7,186 bases of DNA from Phycisphaerales bacterium (GTDB lineage: Bacteria > Planctomycetota > Phycisphaerae > Tepidisphaerales > Tepidisphaeraceae). This document shows positions 1-6,157 of the stretch, one piece after another. Position 1 is the first letter of the stretch. Every line of letters starts with the position of its first letter. Below the pieces are notes generated by a model. That model did no database searches. It saw nothing but the letters and a program-made list of their open reading frames with translations, and had not been told where the DNA came from. The translations under genes and the position numbers were made by a program. The stretch covers positions 1-7,186 of the forward strand of contig JAQGHJ010000838.1 of the NCBI GenBank assembly GCA_028288905.1, read 5' to 3'.

Positions 1-166
1 CCCGACGCCGTACCGCGCCAGCCGCGCGGCTTGGGCGGCGGCGGGCGAGCGGGTCGTCGCGGCGATGGTGGAGGGGGCGGGGTTCGGCACGGTGCGTGGG
101 CGGCGACGGGCACTACGGGACCCCGCCGGTCCGTCGCGGCGGGCCGCGCGGCACGAGCGGGAATGA
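1..166 (+). CDS. 3' end of an unidentified gene (5' partial)
   Basis: Reading from base 2, this frame is open to a TGA at 164-166, giving about 54 visible residues. The visible part is rich in Ala and Arg and includes the stretch AAAGERVVAAMVEGAGFGTV, then a basic tail ending RHERE. Nearly all third codon positions are G or C, more so than in the other frames I checked, which is what real genes in this window show. The stop lies only 11 bases before the stop of the convergent BY-kinase gene, a normal tail-to-tail arrangement. No family is recognised from so short a C-terminus. A minus-strand reading starting at a GTG near 116 is possible but has poorer third-position bias and very low complexity (Pro/Arg runs). 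The existence of the gene is moderately supported; its function is unknown. Confidence 0.45.
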   Translation, partial: PTPYRASRAAWAAAGERVVAAMVEGAGFGTVRGRRRALRDPAGPSRRAARHERE

Positions 167-177
167 CGGGGACGAGC

Positions 178-2508
178 TCAGGCGTCCGACGGGGCCGGCA
201 GCGTCGGCTGGCCGTTCCCGTTCTTGCCGTGGCCGTTCAGGTGCTTGTCCGCCGCCGAGGCGGCGGCCGCGTCCGCCGGCGTGCTGCCGTACCCGTACCC
301 GTACTTGTACCCGTAGCCGTACCCGTAATAGTACCCGTACCGGCCGCGGCCGCGGGGCACGTCGTTCACGATGACGCCGAGCAGGTTCGCCCCGACGGAC
401 ACGAGGGCGTCGCGGGCGTGGGCGCTGACCCGGCGGGTCGACTTCTCCGCCCGGATCACGAGCACGGTCACGTCGGCCGCGGCGGCCAGGATCCGGGCGT
501 CGGTGACGGCGACGACCGGCGGGGAGTCGATCACGATCTGGTCGTACCGCATCGACAGCTCGGCGATCAGGTCGGCGAACCCTTGGCCGCTGAGCATCTC
601 GGCCGGGTTCGGCGGGAGCGGCCCGCACGGCAGGACGTCGAGCCCGCCGGCCGCGTCCTTGCGGATCGCCTCGTCGGCCGTCGCCCGGCCGGCCAGCACG
701 GTCGACAGCCCGACGGCCGCGTCGAGCCCGAACGCCCGGTGCTGCACCGGCTTGCGGCAGTCGGCGTCGATCAGCAGGGCCCGCCGGTTCGCCTGGGCGA
801 TCGCCAACGCCAGGTTGCTGGCGAGCGTCGACTTGCCGTCGCCGGGGGACGGGCTCGTGACGAGGATCGTCTTGCTCTTGACCTCCGGGGCGCCGAAGTA
901 GATGGCCGTCCGGACGGTCCGGTACGCCTCGGAGACGTCCGACCGCGGCTGGACGTGGATCTCCTGGGCCCGGCGGGGCGTCGTCAGCTTGCCGGCGATG
1001 TGGGGGACGACGCCGAGCACGGGGATGCCGAGCAGCTCGGCCGCCTCGTCGGCGGAGCGGACCCGCTGGTCCGCCCAGTCCAGGGCCAGCGCCCCGCCGA
1101 GGCCGAGCATCAGCCCGACGACGACGGCCAGCCCGAGCGTCCTGCTGCGGACCGGCCGGACCGGGGAGCCGTCGGGCTTGGCGACCTCCAGCACGGTCAC
1201 GCTGTTGATCGAGTCGGCGTTGCCGGCGACGTTGACCTCCTTCATCCGCGTGTCGATCAGGTCGAGCACCTTCTCGAGCCGGCGGGCGTCGACCTCCATC
1301 TGGGCGAGCTCGGCCGCCTTGGCGTTCAGCTTGACGGCCTCGGCCTGCTGGGCGTCGAACAGGCCGGCGAGGGCCTTCTCCCGCCGCTCGGACCGGGCCA
1401 GCGTCTCCTTCATGACCGCCAGCCAGTTGTCGACGAACATCCGGTCGGCGCCGGTGTCCTTCGGGACCGCCAGCCGCGGGGCGTCGTCGCCGGCGATCTC
1501 GGCCCGCAGGTCGGCGGCCTGGATCTCCGCGGTCTTCACGTTCGGGTGGTTCGCGCCGAGCTGCTGGCGGGTCGTCCGGGCCTTGGACTCCAGCGCCTTC
1601 AGCTCGGCCATGCGCGGGTCGTACGCGAGGCCCCCCGCGACACCGCCGCCGTTCGCCGGGTCGCCGTTCCGGTCCCGCTGGGTCACCATGAACTGTCGGA
1701 ACGAGACGGGGTCCTTGGCGAGCGCGACCGCCGACTCGAGGGTGACGCGGGCGTCCATCGTCGCCAGCTGGGCCTTCGTGACCGCGTCGGACAGCTCGCC
1801 GAGGCGGACGACCGCGATGTTCCCCTTTTCCCCCTCGAACCGCACCGCCCCGTTCGCCTGGCGGAACGCGAGCATCGCGTCCGACAGGGTCTTGCGGCTC
1901 GCCTCGTAGCCGTCCTTCTCCTTCTTGAGCACGGCCAGGACCTCACCGGCGGTCGACCGGGACCGGCGGCTGTGGTGCTCGATGTACGCGTCGACCACCG
2001 CGTTGACGGCCAGGGCGGCGTCCGTCGGCCGGCCGCTCTCGGCGGAGACCGTGATGATGTCCCCCTTGGCGCTCACGCCCGTGTCGATCGTCCCCTTGAG
2101 GAACCCGACCGGGTTGTCCGACCGCCGGAGCGCCTCGATCTGCTGGGCCTCGGGCAGCGCGGCGGCGGCGGCCAGGATCGCGCTGGACTTCATCAGCTCG
2201 CACTGGGTGAACAGGAAGCCCTGGGTGTTCGGCCCCGCCGCAACCCCCTCGCCGATGATCTTCGGCGGGGGCTCGATGTAGATGCGCGAGGCGCTGGCGT
2301 ACGTCGGGGGGGTGCGGGACAAGTGGAAGACGGCCGCGGCGAGCGCGACGGAGACCGCGGCCACCACGACCCACCGACGCCGCCACACGACCTCCAGCAC
2401 CGGGGCGGCAAGTCGCCCGCCGGCCGGTGCCGGCACGGCGGGGACGTTCAACCCCTCGGACACCTGGGAGGAACTGGGGCGGGCGAGCACGGTTCGGCGG
2501 TCGAGCAT
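178..2508 (-). CDS. Polysaccharide co-polymerase / BY-kinase (Wzc/EpsG-like tyrosine autokinase)
   Basis: This is an inner-membrane protein expected to control chain length and export of capsule or exopolysaccharide through cycles of tyrosine autophosphorylation and dephosphorylation. Numbered from the chosen ATG it has 776 residues, normal for one-piece BY-kinases. Visible parts: first membrane segment about 46-62 (after WRRRW); a long, partly coiled-coil periplasmic Wzz/GNVR region; a Pro-rich stretch (SPVRPVRS) and second membrane segment about 458-476; the EAYRTVR motif (E527, R530, R533) used for ring assembly; Walker A GDGKST 556-561 (K559); Walker A' LLIDAD 578-583; Walker B IVIDSPP 658-664; and a tail with ten tyrosines at 724-740. 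An in-frame upstream ATG at 2595 was rejected, because it would put a strong inverted repeat inside the protein and because a GGAG lies nine bases before the ATG at 2508. The gene sits downstream of the Calx-beta gene on the same strand, but with its own long leader. Confidence 0.95.
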   Translation of the reverse strand: MLDRRTVLARPSSSQVSEGLNVPAVPAPAGGRLAAPVLEVVWRRRWVVVAAVSVALAAAVFHLSRTPPTYASASRIYIEPPPKIIGEGVAAGPNTQGFLFTQCELMKSSAILAAAAALPEAQQIEALRRSDNPVGFLKGTIDTGVSAKGDIITVSAESGRPTDAALAVNAVVDAYIEHHSRRSRSTAGEVLAVLKKEKDGYEASRKTLSDAMLAFRQANGAVRFEGEKGNIAVVRLGELSDAVTKAQLATMDARVTLESAVALAKDPVSFRQFMVTQRDRNGDPANGGGVAGGLAYDPRMAELKALESKARTTRQQLGANHPNVKTAEIQAADLRAEIAGDDAPRLAVPKDTGADRMFVDNWLAVMKETLARSERREKALAGLFDAQQAEAVKLNAKAAELAQMEVDARRLEKVLDLIDTRMKEVNVAGNADSINSVTVLEVAKPDGSPVRPVRSRTLGLAVVVGLMLGLGGALALDWADQRVRSADEAAELLGIPVLGVVPHIAGKLTTPRRAQEIHVQPRSDVSEAYRTVRTAIYFGAPEVKSKTILVTSPSPGDGKSTLASNLALAIAQANRRALLIDADCRKPVQHRAFGLDAAVGLSTVLAGRATADEAIRKDAAGGLDVLPCGPLPPNPAEMLSGQGFADLIAELSMRYDQIVIDSPPVVAVTDARILAAAADVTVLVIRAEKSTRRVSAHARDALVSVGANLLGVIVNDVPRGRGRYGYYYGYGYGYKYGYGYGSTPADAAAASAADKHLNGHGKNGNGQPTLPAPSDA
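289..342. repeat. Hexanucleotide array encoding the Gly-Tyr tail of the BY-kinase
   Basis: Nine consecutive 6-base units start with GTA on the plus strand. Five are exactly GTACCC (289, 295, 307, 319, 331); the others are variants (GTACTT, GTAGCC, GTAATA, GTACCG). Read on the minus strand they encode the alternating Gly-Tyr tail, with single Lys and Tyr substitutions at the variant units. Tyrosine clusters are the autophosphorylation site in BY-kinases, but most are irregular; here a near-tandem DNA repeat underlies the cluster. Whole-unit gain or loss would keep the frame and change the tyrosine number, so length variation between strains is plausible (inference). Confidence 0.85.
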
Positions 2509-2517
2509 AATCCAAAA

Positions 2518-2521
2518 CTCC
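2518..2521 (-). promoter_or_regulatory. Ribosome binding site deciding the BY-kinase start
   Basis: The minus strand reads GGAG, then nine bases (TTTTGGATT), then ATG at 2508. This Shine-Dalgarno match at acceptable spacing favours the ATG at 2508 over the in-frame ATG 29 codons upstream. The 776-residue product then has a short cytoplasmic N-terminus before the first membrane segment, as usual for the family. Confidence 0.6.
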
Positions 2522-2552
2522 GGCCCGCCTTCGACGGCGTGCCCACGACACA

Positions 2553-2584
2553 CCCTCAGGCCGAGCGTTCGCTCGGCCTGAGGG
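2553..2584. repeat. Perfect 15-bp inverted repeat in the BY-kinase leader
   Basis: The arms CCCTCAGGCCGAGCG (2553-2567) and CGCTCGGCCTGAGGG (2570-2584) are exact reverse complements around a TT centre. In minus-strand RNA this would form a very stable hairpin ending about 45 bases before the kinase ATG. Neither strand has an adjacent U-run, so it is not a standard intrinsic terminator. It could be a leader-RNA structure, an attenuator, a protein-binding palindrome or a dispersed palindromic element. The structure is certain from the bases; its role is not known. Confidence 0.8.
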
Positions 2585-2774
2585 CGGGCTTTCAACCCTT
2601 GCCAACGCTAATTTTTTTTGCCTCGTTGCGTTCTGAGCGACCAGTCCGACCCCCGGTGTATTTGGGGGCCGGCTCTGTTCCCTCGGGCCGGCGGCAGTAC
2701 GTGCCGAGCGGCCCCCCCATCAGACGGATAGCGGCCGGAGAGGCCGTCGGGCGGGCCCGTTGAGGGCCGCGTCC

Positions 2775-2812
2775 CGCGGCGGTGCTGCGTTTTCTACGTC
2801 AGCACCGCCGCG
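2775..2812 (-). terminator. Terminator-like hairpin behind the Calx-beta gene
   Basis: CGCGGCGGTGCTG (2775-2787) and CAGCACCGCCGCG (2800-2812) pair perfectly over 13 bp with a 12-base loop. On the minus strand the hairpin begins 26 bases after the Calx-beta stop, the right place for a transcription terminator. No T-tract follows it on the minus strand, so it would be a tail-less type or an mRNA-stabilising 3' hairpin. It argues that the BY-kinase gene further on has its own promoter. Confidence 0.6.
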
Positions 2813-2838
2813 AAGGATCGGTCGCAATGCGCGGGAAA

Positions 2839-3807
2839 TCAGTCGTTGATGTCGTCGATCGTGATCGTGACCGACCCGTTCTGGATCGTCGCGTTGACCG
2901 GGTTGAAGATCGTCGCCTTGAAGGTCTCGAGCCCTTCCTTCTTCTCGTCCCCGATGATCGGGACCTGGAACCCTCGAACCAGCGACGTGGTCCCCTTGGC
3001 GAACGTTTGCTTCCCGTACCGGGCACCGTAATCGTTGTCAGAAACCTTCGCGGTGCCGTCGACGGTGGTGTAATTGAACATCACGTCCTTGCTCGGGGTG
3101 CCCGAGAGGTAGATGCTGAAGCCCTTGTACGTCGTGCTCCCCTTCGGGCCCTCCAACACCGTGGTGGAGCCGTTCACGGCGAGCGTCAGCGTCAGCTGCG
3201 ACTGGGCCGAGTCGTTGTCGAAGATCGTGCCGGTCGCCGTCGCCCGGGCGATCGTCACCGGGCTCGGCCGGCCGTTGCTCAAGGTGACGGAGAAGGTCTC
3301 CGTCGGCTCGTTGACCGTGTTGTTGACCACCTGGATCGTGATCGGCTGCTGCTGGGAGCCGGCAGGGAACGTGACCGTCCCCGACTTGGACTGGAAGTCG
3401 GAACCGGAGACCGCGCTGCCGCTCACGGTCGTGTAGTTGACGAGCACCGGGACCGGGCTCGGCTTCGACAGCGTGACCAGGAACGTGATCGGCGTCGTGC
3501 CGGAGTTGCCTTCGACGACCGCCGCGTCTTGGATCGTGATCGTCGTCCCGGGCAACGGTTGGTTCGACGAGTCCGTGGCCCGCACGACTGCCGGCGCGGA
3601 CATCGCAGCGCTGCCGTTGGAGACCACCAAGGTCTGGCCACTCGCACCGGCCGAGGAGGCCGTTTTAGCGAACGGGTCGAACGCCAGGGCCGAGGTAGCC
3701 TTGGCGGTGCCCGGGCTGACGGACGCCGAAGCGGACCGCGCCACCCCAACAAGGGCGACGAACCCCGCAACCCCTAACGTGTAACGACGGAAAGCTTTGA
3801 CGCCCAT
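2839..3807 (-). CDS. Secreted protein with two Calx-beta domains
   Basis: The 322-residue protein is predicted to be exported and to act outside the cytoplasm, probably in adhesion or surface structure. Residues 1-28 form a signal peptide: MGVKAFRRY, then a hydrophobic core, then ARSASA with a likely signal-peptidase site near 28. After a Ser/Ala/Thr-rich linker (about 30-85), two Calx-beta folds follow: roughly 88-199 (VVEGNSG, NYTTVSGSA, SGSDF, TVTFPAGS, NEPTETFSVTLSN, ending FDND) and roughly 203-322 (VLEG, NYTTVDGTA, SDNDYG, GLETFKATI, ending DDIND). In known Calx-beta domains the loop acids bind Ca2+. In the first repeat the usual Asp pair before the ExxExF region is NN, so its metal binding may be weakened. 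The protein stops exactly at the end of the second domain, with no anchor or sorting tail. AGGGTGG six bases before the ATG supports the start. No enzymatic domain is seen. Confidence 0.9.
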   Translation of the reverse strand: MGVKAFRRYTLGVAGFVALVGVARSASASVSPGTAKATSALAFDPFAKTASSAGASGQTLVVSNGSAAMSAPAVVRATDSSNQPLPGTTITIQDAAVVEGNSGTTPITFLVTLSKPSPVPVLVNYTTVSGSAVSGSDFQSKSGTVTFPAGSQQQPITIQVVNNTVNEPTETFSVTLSNGRPSPVTIARATATGTIFDNDSAQSQLTLTLAVNGSTTVLEGPKGSTTYKGFSIYLSGTPSKDVMFNYTTVDGTAKVSDNDYGARYGKQTFAKGTTSLVRGFQVPIIGDEKKEGLETFKATIFNPVNATIQNGSVTITIDDIND

Positions 3808-3813
3808 GCTGAT

Positions 3814-3820
3814 CCACCCT
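3814..3820 (-). promoter_or_regulatory. Ribosome binding site of the Calx-beta gene
   Basis: The minus strand reads AGGGTGG, then six bases (ATCAGC), then the ATG at 3807. This supports that ATG as the start of the signal peptide. Confidence 0.65.
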
Positions 3821-4078
3821 TTCTAAAAATCGGTCGGAACGGTCAGAACGTTGACTGGGCCTTCGTACCGCCGCCGATCACATCGGCCCGCGTTCGAACG
3901 CACCCCCGTGTTCAGACCGCATGACCATACGTGAAGTTCAGTCCGACGCAAGCCTATTTCAACGAAGGCCGTGTTTTCTTGGCTCGATTTTGCTTTATCT
4001 TTATAAATAGCCGAATACTAAACGTTTAGGATCGATTCGCCTTCGGCTTATCAGCCGCGCGCTCACCCGAGACGTGTA

Positions 4079-4129
4079 AGCAAACTCTATTTCAGTGGTC
4101 ACTTTCGGCTGTTGCTGCATGAGTTTGCT
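4079..4129. repeat. 9-bp inverted repeat with an inner small hairpin
   Basis: AGCAAACTC (4079-4087) and GAGTTTGCT (4121-4129) are perfect complements separated by 33 bases. Inside the loop, AGTG (4094-4097) and CACT (4100-4103) can pair. It lies in the AT-richer gene-free region and could be a small folded RNA or an operator-like element. A 9-bp match at this spacing can arise by chance in a region this long, so support is modest. Confidence 0.35.
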
Positions 4130-4711
4130 ATCGCAAATTAGATGCCTTTCTGAATTATCGGCGTTTAGTGCCCTCCACCGTCGTGCGCTCAGCGATCGTC
4201 CAAGCGGCCCCAGACGGAGTGCCTAGTTTTTAGGCGGCCGTCATTACACGTCGAATCAAAAAGTCGCGTCCCAACGAGGACTATCCCGACAGTGGCCTCT
4301 CGCTGCCCACCTCCTAAGTCTGAGCGTTCTTTCTCACGAAGATGATGAGCCGCCTCATGATGCAGCTTTTATGAGATTCGATTCTGTGGAGAAGCTGCTG
4401 AAGCGTAGCCCCCTTAGTGCAGAGTAGGTCACACGCTTATCGAATGGGACTTCCAAGGCTGGGCTAGCTTGCTCGTGCCAGTGGCGTAGTGACTTCTGGG
4501 TTCTCGCCTCAACGGCCCGAGCGAAGTTGTCCGTGCGGGCCAGTCGGCATGTCCGTGACAGCGGACGCGAGAAGGGATGGAGATCGGCACGCTCAAATCG
4601 TGGCCGGCGAATGATTTGGCCTGCTTTGGACGTCGCCAGTGGCGGTGACCCTTGCAGTTCACCCTGAACCTCTTCGGCGGTTGGGCGTATTTCCCCCGAT
4701 TTCGTGCGTTC

Positions 4712-4927
4712 ATGCCGTCCCTTTGTCCAGTCGATGCTGCGGACATGGGGAAAACTCGGAGCCGGCTACCGCAATGCCCTAGGTGCTGTGATGACGACAC
4801 CCGTCCGGAGCGGGCCCGCGTCTGGCACCCTTTGCTGTGGATTTTCCTTTGCCGGCCGTGGCGTTGCCTGCACTGCTACCGACGCTTCGTTCGTCCCGTG
4901 TGGCGCCGACGCGGGGTCCGGCGCTAG
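4712..4927 (+). CDS. Small zinc-ribbon protein with two CxxC knuckles
   Basis: This ORF encodes about 71 residues. It contains CPRC and, 26 residues later, CLHC followed by YRRF. Between them lies a basic segment, then a short hydrophobic patch (HPLLWIFLCRPW). The layout CPxC, basic residues, hydrophobic turn, Pro-aromatic-Arg, CxxC, RRF matches the many short bacterial proteins with a split zinc ribbon near a hydrophobic patch, whose function is mostly unknown. The four knuckle cysteines presumably bind one zinc. The start is uncertain: ATG at 4712, ATG at 4745 (beginning MGKTRSR just before the first knuckle) and TTG at 4652 are all in frame, and none has a clear Shine-Dalgarno. Third-position GC bias is weaker than in the large genes, so it may be recently acquired, fast evolving or decaying. 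No same-strand gene is close enough to suggest an operon. Confidence 0.55.
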   Translation: MPSLCPVDAADMGKTRSRLPQCPRCCDDDTRPERARVWHPLLWIFLCRPWRCLHCYRRFVRPVWRRRGVRR

Positions 4928-5460
4928 CACCCGCTCCGAACTCTGGCGGCGAGCTTCGACGGCGTTGCGGTGTGGCCGGGGCCGCATCGGAGTGCCTTGG
5001 CGTGGGCCCGAGCAGGCGCACGGCGGCGGTGTGAGGGGAGGGGGCGTCAGCCCGGCGGCTTGCGGGGCGGTGCCGGGTGAAGGGCTCACGCAGCCGAACA
5101 CGGACCGTTCCGGCCGGCGGAGTCTGGCCGCCGGCGTGTTCCGGACGGTGCGAGACTGGGCTCGCCCCTACGGTGGCTCCCGAGCCCCGGCGGCCCGGCG
5201 TAGTTTCCGAGGACCGGCCGCGACGGTCGGCTTTCCTGTTCCTTGAGCGACTGGCGAGCCGGCGACGGAGCGGTCGGATGGGGGACGTCCCCGAGGTCGC
5301 GTCCGACCTTCGAAACGTCGGGGCCGCTGCCGTCCCATCTCGTGACGCCGCCCGGCTGCCTCCGGCCGGTGCCGCACCTTGGCCACTCCCCGCCGTGCTC
5401 CCCCGAACGCACCAATGCCCGCGATCGGGAACCGATCGTGTTGGACGGAGCCGCAAGGGC
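4928..5460. other. GC-rich stretch without a convincing gene; several hairpins
   Basis: Several frames are open here only because stops are rare at this GC content; none shows steady third-position bias or a recognisable domain. Visible structures are GCCGGCGG/CCGCCGGC (5113-5135), with GTTCCGG repeated directly at both ends (5107-5113, 5138-5144); GGGCTCG/CGAGCCC (5158-5187); GGTCGGA/TCCGACC (5272-5308) enclosing the 12-bp palindrome GGGGACGTCCCC (5281-5292); and CGATCGG/CCGATCG with a GAA loop (5422-5438), which lies 23 bases behind the minus-strand remnant ending at 5461. These may be terminators, repeat debris or chance in GC-rich DNA. Confidence 0.4.
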
Positions 5461-5888
5461 TTAGCGGGGGACGTCCTCGCGGTGGGCGACCCGGCTCACG
5501 GCCCCGGCCGCGTCAATCTTCGCGTGGCCCCGCTCGTGGCAGGCTCGGCAAACGGCAAGACCGTCGGACGGGTCGGCCGGGTTGTCCCCCTTGACCCCGC
5601 GCCCGGACCCGTGCAGTCCGGCGGCGGGAACCCGTCGCACACGCCCTGGACCTTCGCCTCGCCCGCGTGCGTGGCACGATCGCCGACGGCCCGGCAACAA
5701 GCCACCCCGCTTCCACGCTCCCGCTCGGCCGTGGCCGCCGGGTTGCGCCACGGCAAGGGTGCCTCGCCCGCCTCGTTTGCCCGTTTGTTCGACTGGGCCT
5801 ATGACGCGGGCAGACGTCGCCGCGGCCGCGCGAATCCACGCCGGTCGCCCGCCGGCAAGATCACGACGGTCATGGTCGTGTCGGCCAT
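5461..5888 (-). pseudogene. Broken HNH-like CxxCH protein (stop plus frameshift)
   Basis: Read from the ATG at 5888, the minus strand gives MADTTMTVVILPAGDRRGFA and nine more residues, then an in-frame TAG at 5801-5799. The same frame then continues with strong third-position bias through GVCDGFPPPDCTG to about 5600. There the coding signal passes into another frame (net -1, in a G-rich stretch between 5598 and 5613), which reads GVKGDN, then DGLAVCRACHERGHAKIDAA, and ends at TAA 5463-5461. The joined product would be about 140 residues. The paired cysteines (C...DC and CRAC followed by H) and the CxxCH-ExxxAK region resemble the zinc-stabilised end of HNH nucleases from phages and mobile DNA, but the central HH or DH pair is not evident, so the family call is tentative. 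Two independent lesions in one coherent coding track suggest a decayed gene rather than two real short genes. Confidence 0.45.
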
Positions 5889-5958
5889 ACTAGTTTAAGC
5901 AAGAGTCTCGAATGGCCGGTGGCTTTCGCCTCACATCGACCACCCCTGAACGGGCCTC

Positions 5959-6157
5959 ATGCGTATGAACGCCTTCCTCGCGGAGGCGGAGCCGGACGCC
6001 CTCGACGCGCGGTTCCGCGACGGCGGCAAGCGGAAGTTTCCGACGACCGCCGCGGCCCGGGAGCCGTTCCGGCTGTGCGCCGCGGGGGAGATCGAAGTCG
6101 ACCGCGAAGGGGCAAGTGCCGGCCGGGGTCCGGCCGGAGCGTGGGCGAAGCGACTGA
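5959..6157 (+). pseudogene. Short unidentified ORF, apparently frameshifted
   Basis: The ATG at 5959 opens a frame with almost only G/C at third positions for about 49 codons (MRMNAFLAEAEPDALDARF through CAAGEIEVDR). Past about 6103 that frame loses the bias, while the +1 frame gains it and reads AKGQVPAGVRPERGRSD before TGA at 6155-6157. Joined, this would be a protein of about 66 residues. No motif or family is recognised. No Shine-Dalgarno is evident before the ATG; a second ATG two codons on (5965) is equally possible. It could be a small planctomycete-specific gene with a one-base indel, the remnant of a longer gene, or chance in GC-rich DNA. Confidence 0.3.

Larger units (their letters stand above)
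2509..2838 (-). other. Spacer between the Calx-beta gene and the BY-kinase gene (kinase leader)
   Basis: These 330 bases hold no convincing gene. On the minus strand they contain, in order, a terminator-like hairpin close behind the Calx-beta stop, a GC-rich stretch with repeated GGCCGGC, an A8 run (T8 on the plus strand at 2612-2619), a perfect 15-bp inverted repeat, and the kinase ribosome binding site. A kinase promoter is expected here, but I found no hexamer pair good enough to mark. A GGGAAC on the minus strand near 2679-2684 resembles an ECF -35 element but has no clear partner. Confidence 0.6.
3808..4711. other. Gene-free region of lower GC upstream of the Calx-beta gene
   Basis: No ORF on either strand has convincing coding bias here. 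The stretch from about 3820 to 4440 is visibly more AT-rich than the rest of the window (for example 3970-4025 and 4120-4160). On the minus strand it is the upstream region of the Calx-beta gene and must contain its promoter. TATAAA on the minus strand near 4000-4006 is a fair -10 match, but I see no good -35 at the right distance. Small structures include a 6-bp hairpin GCCGAT/ATCGGC at 3873-3887, the palindrome CGTTCGAACG at 3891-3900, CTAAACGTTTAG at 4018-4029, GCCTA/TAGGC at 4221-4235, and the longer inverted repeat listed separately. The region may be long regulatory DNA, an unrecognised RNA, or decayed or acquired DNA. Confidence 0.5.

Noticed and set aside
902..1909. Plus-strand open frame of about 335 codons
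   Set aside because: It is antisense to the periplasmic and coiled-coil part of the BY-kinase; Ser/Arg/Ala rich with no recognisable motif.
2508..2596. Start of the BY-kinase at the upstream in-frame ATG (2595)
   Set aside because: The extra 29 residues are partly encoded by the 15-bp inverted repeat and have no membrane or family features. The ATG at 2508 has GGAG at nine bases.
2553..2620. Intrinsic terminator on the plus strand made of the 15-bp hairpin and the T8 run at 2612-2619
   Set aside because: The T-run begins 27 bases after the stem, too far for intrinsic termination, and no plus-strand gene ends there.
31..2763. Very long plus-strand open frame (about 910 codons) across the left third
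   Set aside because: It lies antisense to the BY-kinase gene, whose product has every family motif in order. The plus-strand product is low complexity (Arg, Gly, Asp, Val rich) with no domain. In GC-rich DNA with strong codon bias the opposite strand often stays open.
2782..3777. Plus-strand open frame of about 331 codons opposite the Calx-beta gene
   Set aside because: The minus strand encodes a signal peptide and two clear Calx-beta domains with a good ribosome binding site. The plus product is Arg/Asp-rich without domains, and the frame would run through the 13-bp hairpin.
4018..4029. Palindrome CTAAACGTTTAG, and likewise CGTTCGAACG at 3891-3900, as operators
   Set aside because: Palindromes of 10-12 bases are expected by chance once or more in 7 kb, and neither is tied to a promoter I can define.
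4429..4800. Minus-strand open frame of about 123 codons
   Set aside because: No coding bias and no domain, and it overlaps the zinc-ribbon ORF, whose two CxxC knuckles are more convincing.
5077..5898. Plus-strand open frame of about 273 codons
   Set aside because: Low-complexity Pro/Arg/Ala product without motifs. It runs antisense to the broken HNH-like gene, and the minus strand has the better third-position pattern there.
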